DNA from: an uncultured Prevotella sp.
GTDB taxonomy: Bacteria; Bacteroidota; Bacteroidia; Bacteroidales; Bacteroidaceae
Direction: 5' to 3'
DNA: 40,164 bases
NCBI GenBank assembly: GCA_900314995.1
Contig: OMXK01000044.1
Span: forward strand, 1-40,164
This document shows, piece after piece, positions 39,169 to 40,164 of this stretch (the stretch's first letter is position 1; each line of letters begins with the position of its first letter). The notes below the pieces were generated by a model that did no database searches, was not told the DNA's origin, and was given only the letters and a program-made list of their open reading frames with translations. The position numbers and the translations under genes are program-made.

Positions 39169-40014
39169 ATGACTATGTTCAAAGATTATTATTCCATTTT
39201 GAAATTGTCTTATCCTGCACGTGATGAAGATATCAAAAATGCATATACTACTTTAGTTAACACCCTTGGAGCCGATTCTGCCAATCCATCAAGCCCAAAG
39301 TATCAAGTTCGTGTTGACGTAGAAGAAGCATATCGAGTGTTAGGAGCTTCATATATTTTGAAAACGGCATATAATAAAGAATACCAAAAGGCGATAACAG
39401 AAGGTTTTGAAACATACAAGACAGGGGACGAATGGCTGTTGTCGGGTATTGAACGAGAGCGTGCCTTTGTTGTTAATACGATATTAAGTCCAGGATATAA
39501 GCCCCCCAAGCCATTTGTGCCCAAAAAGAAAGGTAAGGGAATGAAGGCTCTTGGTTGTATTGGCAAAGCCTTTCTATTGTATATTGTGTTAATGTCTTTC
39601 GTCTATATCTCAAAGTGTTCTAGAGAAAAAGCAAGGGAATCCTACGAATTATCAAACACGATGAATTCTAGTCAAAGTGCTGAAAATCAGTTGAGACGAT
39701 TCATAATTGAGAAGAATATCAGTCTTCCACAGAACATGGACGAGAACATCACGACAGAAGAAGTCTTGCTGGAACGTGATGCTTTGGTCTACGTATATAA
39801 AGTTGACGATGATTTCTTTTCTGAATTCAAAGAACATGCTATGTCAAGGGATATTCAGTTGAAAAATCTCAAAACAGTATATCACGAAATGCAACCCATG
39901 ATTGATTTACTGGTTGAAACTCATAGAGGAATCTACTACAGATACATCTGTAGAAAATCGGGGGAGATTTCTGAATTCAAAATATACTATAGCGACCTGT
40001 CAAAATTGGAGTAG
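39169..40014 (+). CDS. J-like domain / TM / C-terminal LP-type domain protein
   Basis: 281 residues; an ATG 2 codons in (39175) is also possible. Residues of about 5-78 follow the J-domain pattern (FKDYYSILKLSYPARDEDIK, then DVEEAYRVLG and TAYNKEYQKA) but lack HPD. A linker with a basic PKPFVPKKKGKG stretch leads to one TM helix (about 127-148). The remaining C-terminal part (184-281) begins SLPQNMDEN and ends ISEFKIYYSDLSKLE. Its layout and its spacing of about 88 residues match the second-half domain of both cassette lipoproteins. The protein thus joins a cytosolic J-like domain to the envelope-side domain through one membrane helix. Confidence 0.82.
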   Translation: MTMFKDYYSILKLSYPARDEDIKNAYTTLVNTLGADSANPSSPKYQVRVDVEEAYRVLGASYILKTAYNKEYQKAITEGFETYKTGDEWLLSGIERERAFVVNTILSPGYKPPKPFVPKKKGKGMKALGCIGKAFLLYIVLMSFVYISKCSREKARESYELSNTMNSSQSAENQLRRFIIEKNISLPQNMDENITTEEVLLERDALVYVYKVDDDFFSEFKEHAMSRDIQLKNLKTVYHEMQPMIDLLVETHRGIYYRYICRKSGEISEFKIYYSDLSKLE

Positions 40015-40036
40015 ACCAATAAAACATTTTGAGCAT

Positions 40037-40069
40037 ATGAAGAAAGTATTTGTTTCCATCTTTATTTAG
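40037..40069 (+). pseudogene. Ten-codon stub of an interrupted signal-peptide gene
   Basis: ATG at 40037 reads MKKVFVSIFI and stops at 40067-40069. This is a typical signal-peptide start cut off exactly where an IS-like sequence begins. It lies 22 bp after the J-like gene, as expected for the next gene of the operon. Confidence 0.4.
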
Positions 40070-40164
40070 TGGTGTCCGATAAAAAATGAAACAGAGCCAA
40101 ACAAAATGGGGACAAACCTTTCGATAAGTCCCCAAAGATTTGTAATTTTGTATCTGCAACAATC
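40070..40164 (+). mobile_element. Probable left end of an insertion sequence (cut by window end)
   Basis: Starting near 40070, GGTGTCCGATAAAAAATGAA resembles Bacteroidetes IS termini that begin with a GTGTCCG-type end. Inside, GGGGAC (40108-40113) pairs with GTCCCC (40128-40133), a hairpin of the kind that blocks outside transcription. TAATTTTG (40143-40150) is a -7 box that could serve a transposase beyond the window. The transposase itself is not visible, so family and exact end are open. Confidence 0.45.

Overview
The window looks like a chromosome segment from a gut or rumen Bacteroidales bacterium, probably in or near Prevotella/Segatella. The pointers are many -7 promoter boxes of the Bacteroidetes type TAnnTTTG, little sign of Shine-Dalgarno sequences, SusA/SusB-type starch enzymes, a CBM20-bearing amylomaltase, GH2/GH5/CE1 enzymes with signal peptides, and DUF3408-type mobilization debris. 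No rRNA, tRNA or CRISPR array was seen.

Layout. (1) 1-855: an M15 peptidase-like ORF with no good start codon, then a GC-rich tandem-repeat block. (2) 856-7666: a secreted CE1-like esterase; a K+ uptake operon (trkH, trkA, then a membrane PP2C/SpoIIE phosphatase); and a divergent Kv-type K+ channel ending in a zinc ribbon. (3) 7668-23631: carbohydrate metabolism. A NUDIX hydrolase lies behind a GH2 beta-galactosidase. A divergent SusA-like GH13 follows, then a frameshifted L-fucose isomerase, then the operon malQ-susB-(TPR membrane protein)-pulA on the minus strand, and a GH5 enzyme. A TGCAAACGTTT element lies 50-60 bp upstream of the susA, GH2 and malQ promoters and probably ties them into one regulon. 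No SusC/SusD pair is present.

(4) 23933-40164: an AT-rich accessory island. Its left edge cuts a regulator-like gene after 74 codons. Then come short repeats, a possible oriT, a DUF3408/relaxase remnant, an Abi_2 (HEPN) abortive-infection gene with a hairpin leader, and a structured, promoter-driven, untranslated RNA of about 360 nt. Next is a tight cassette of 14 ORFs in two transcription units (26771-37653 and 37733-40014). It encodes lipoproteins, a zinc-ribbon/RDD membrane protein, two membrane proteins with J-like domains lacking HPD, a WYL-SF1 helicase-nuclease, and several small membrane proteins. The window ends in what looks like the left end of an insertion sequence.

The cassette is the best candidate for an undescribed system. 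Three of its proteins (two lipoproteins and the C-terminus of the last J-like protein) share a domain of about 90 residues that I do not recognise. The helicase-nuclease next to membrane and surface proteins, and next to Abi and mobile-element debris, suggests a defence or envelope-linked role. That role is inference only.
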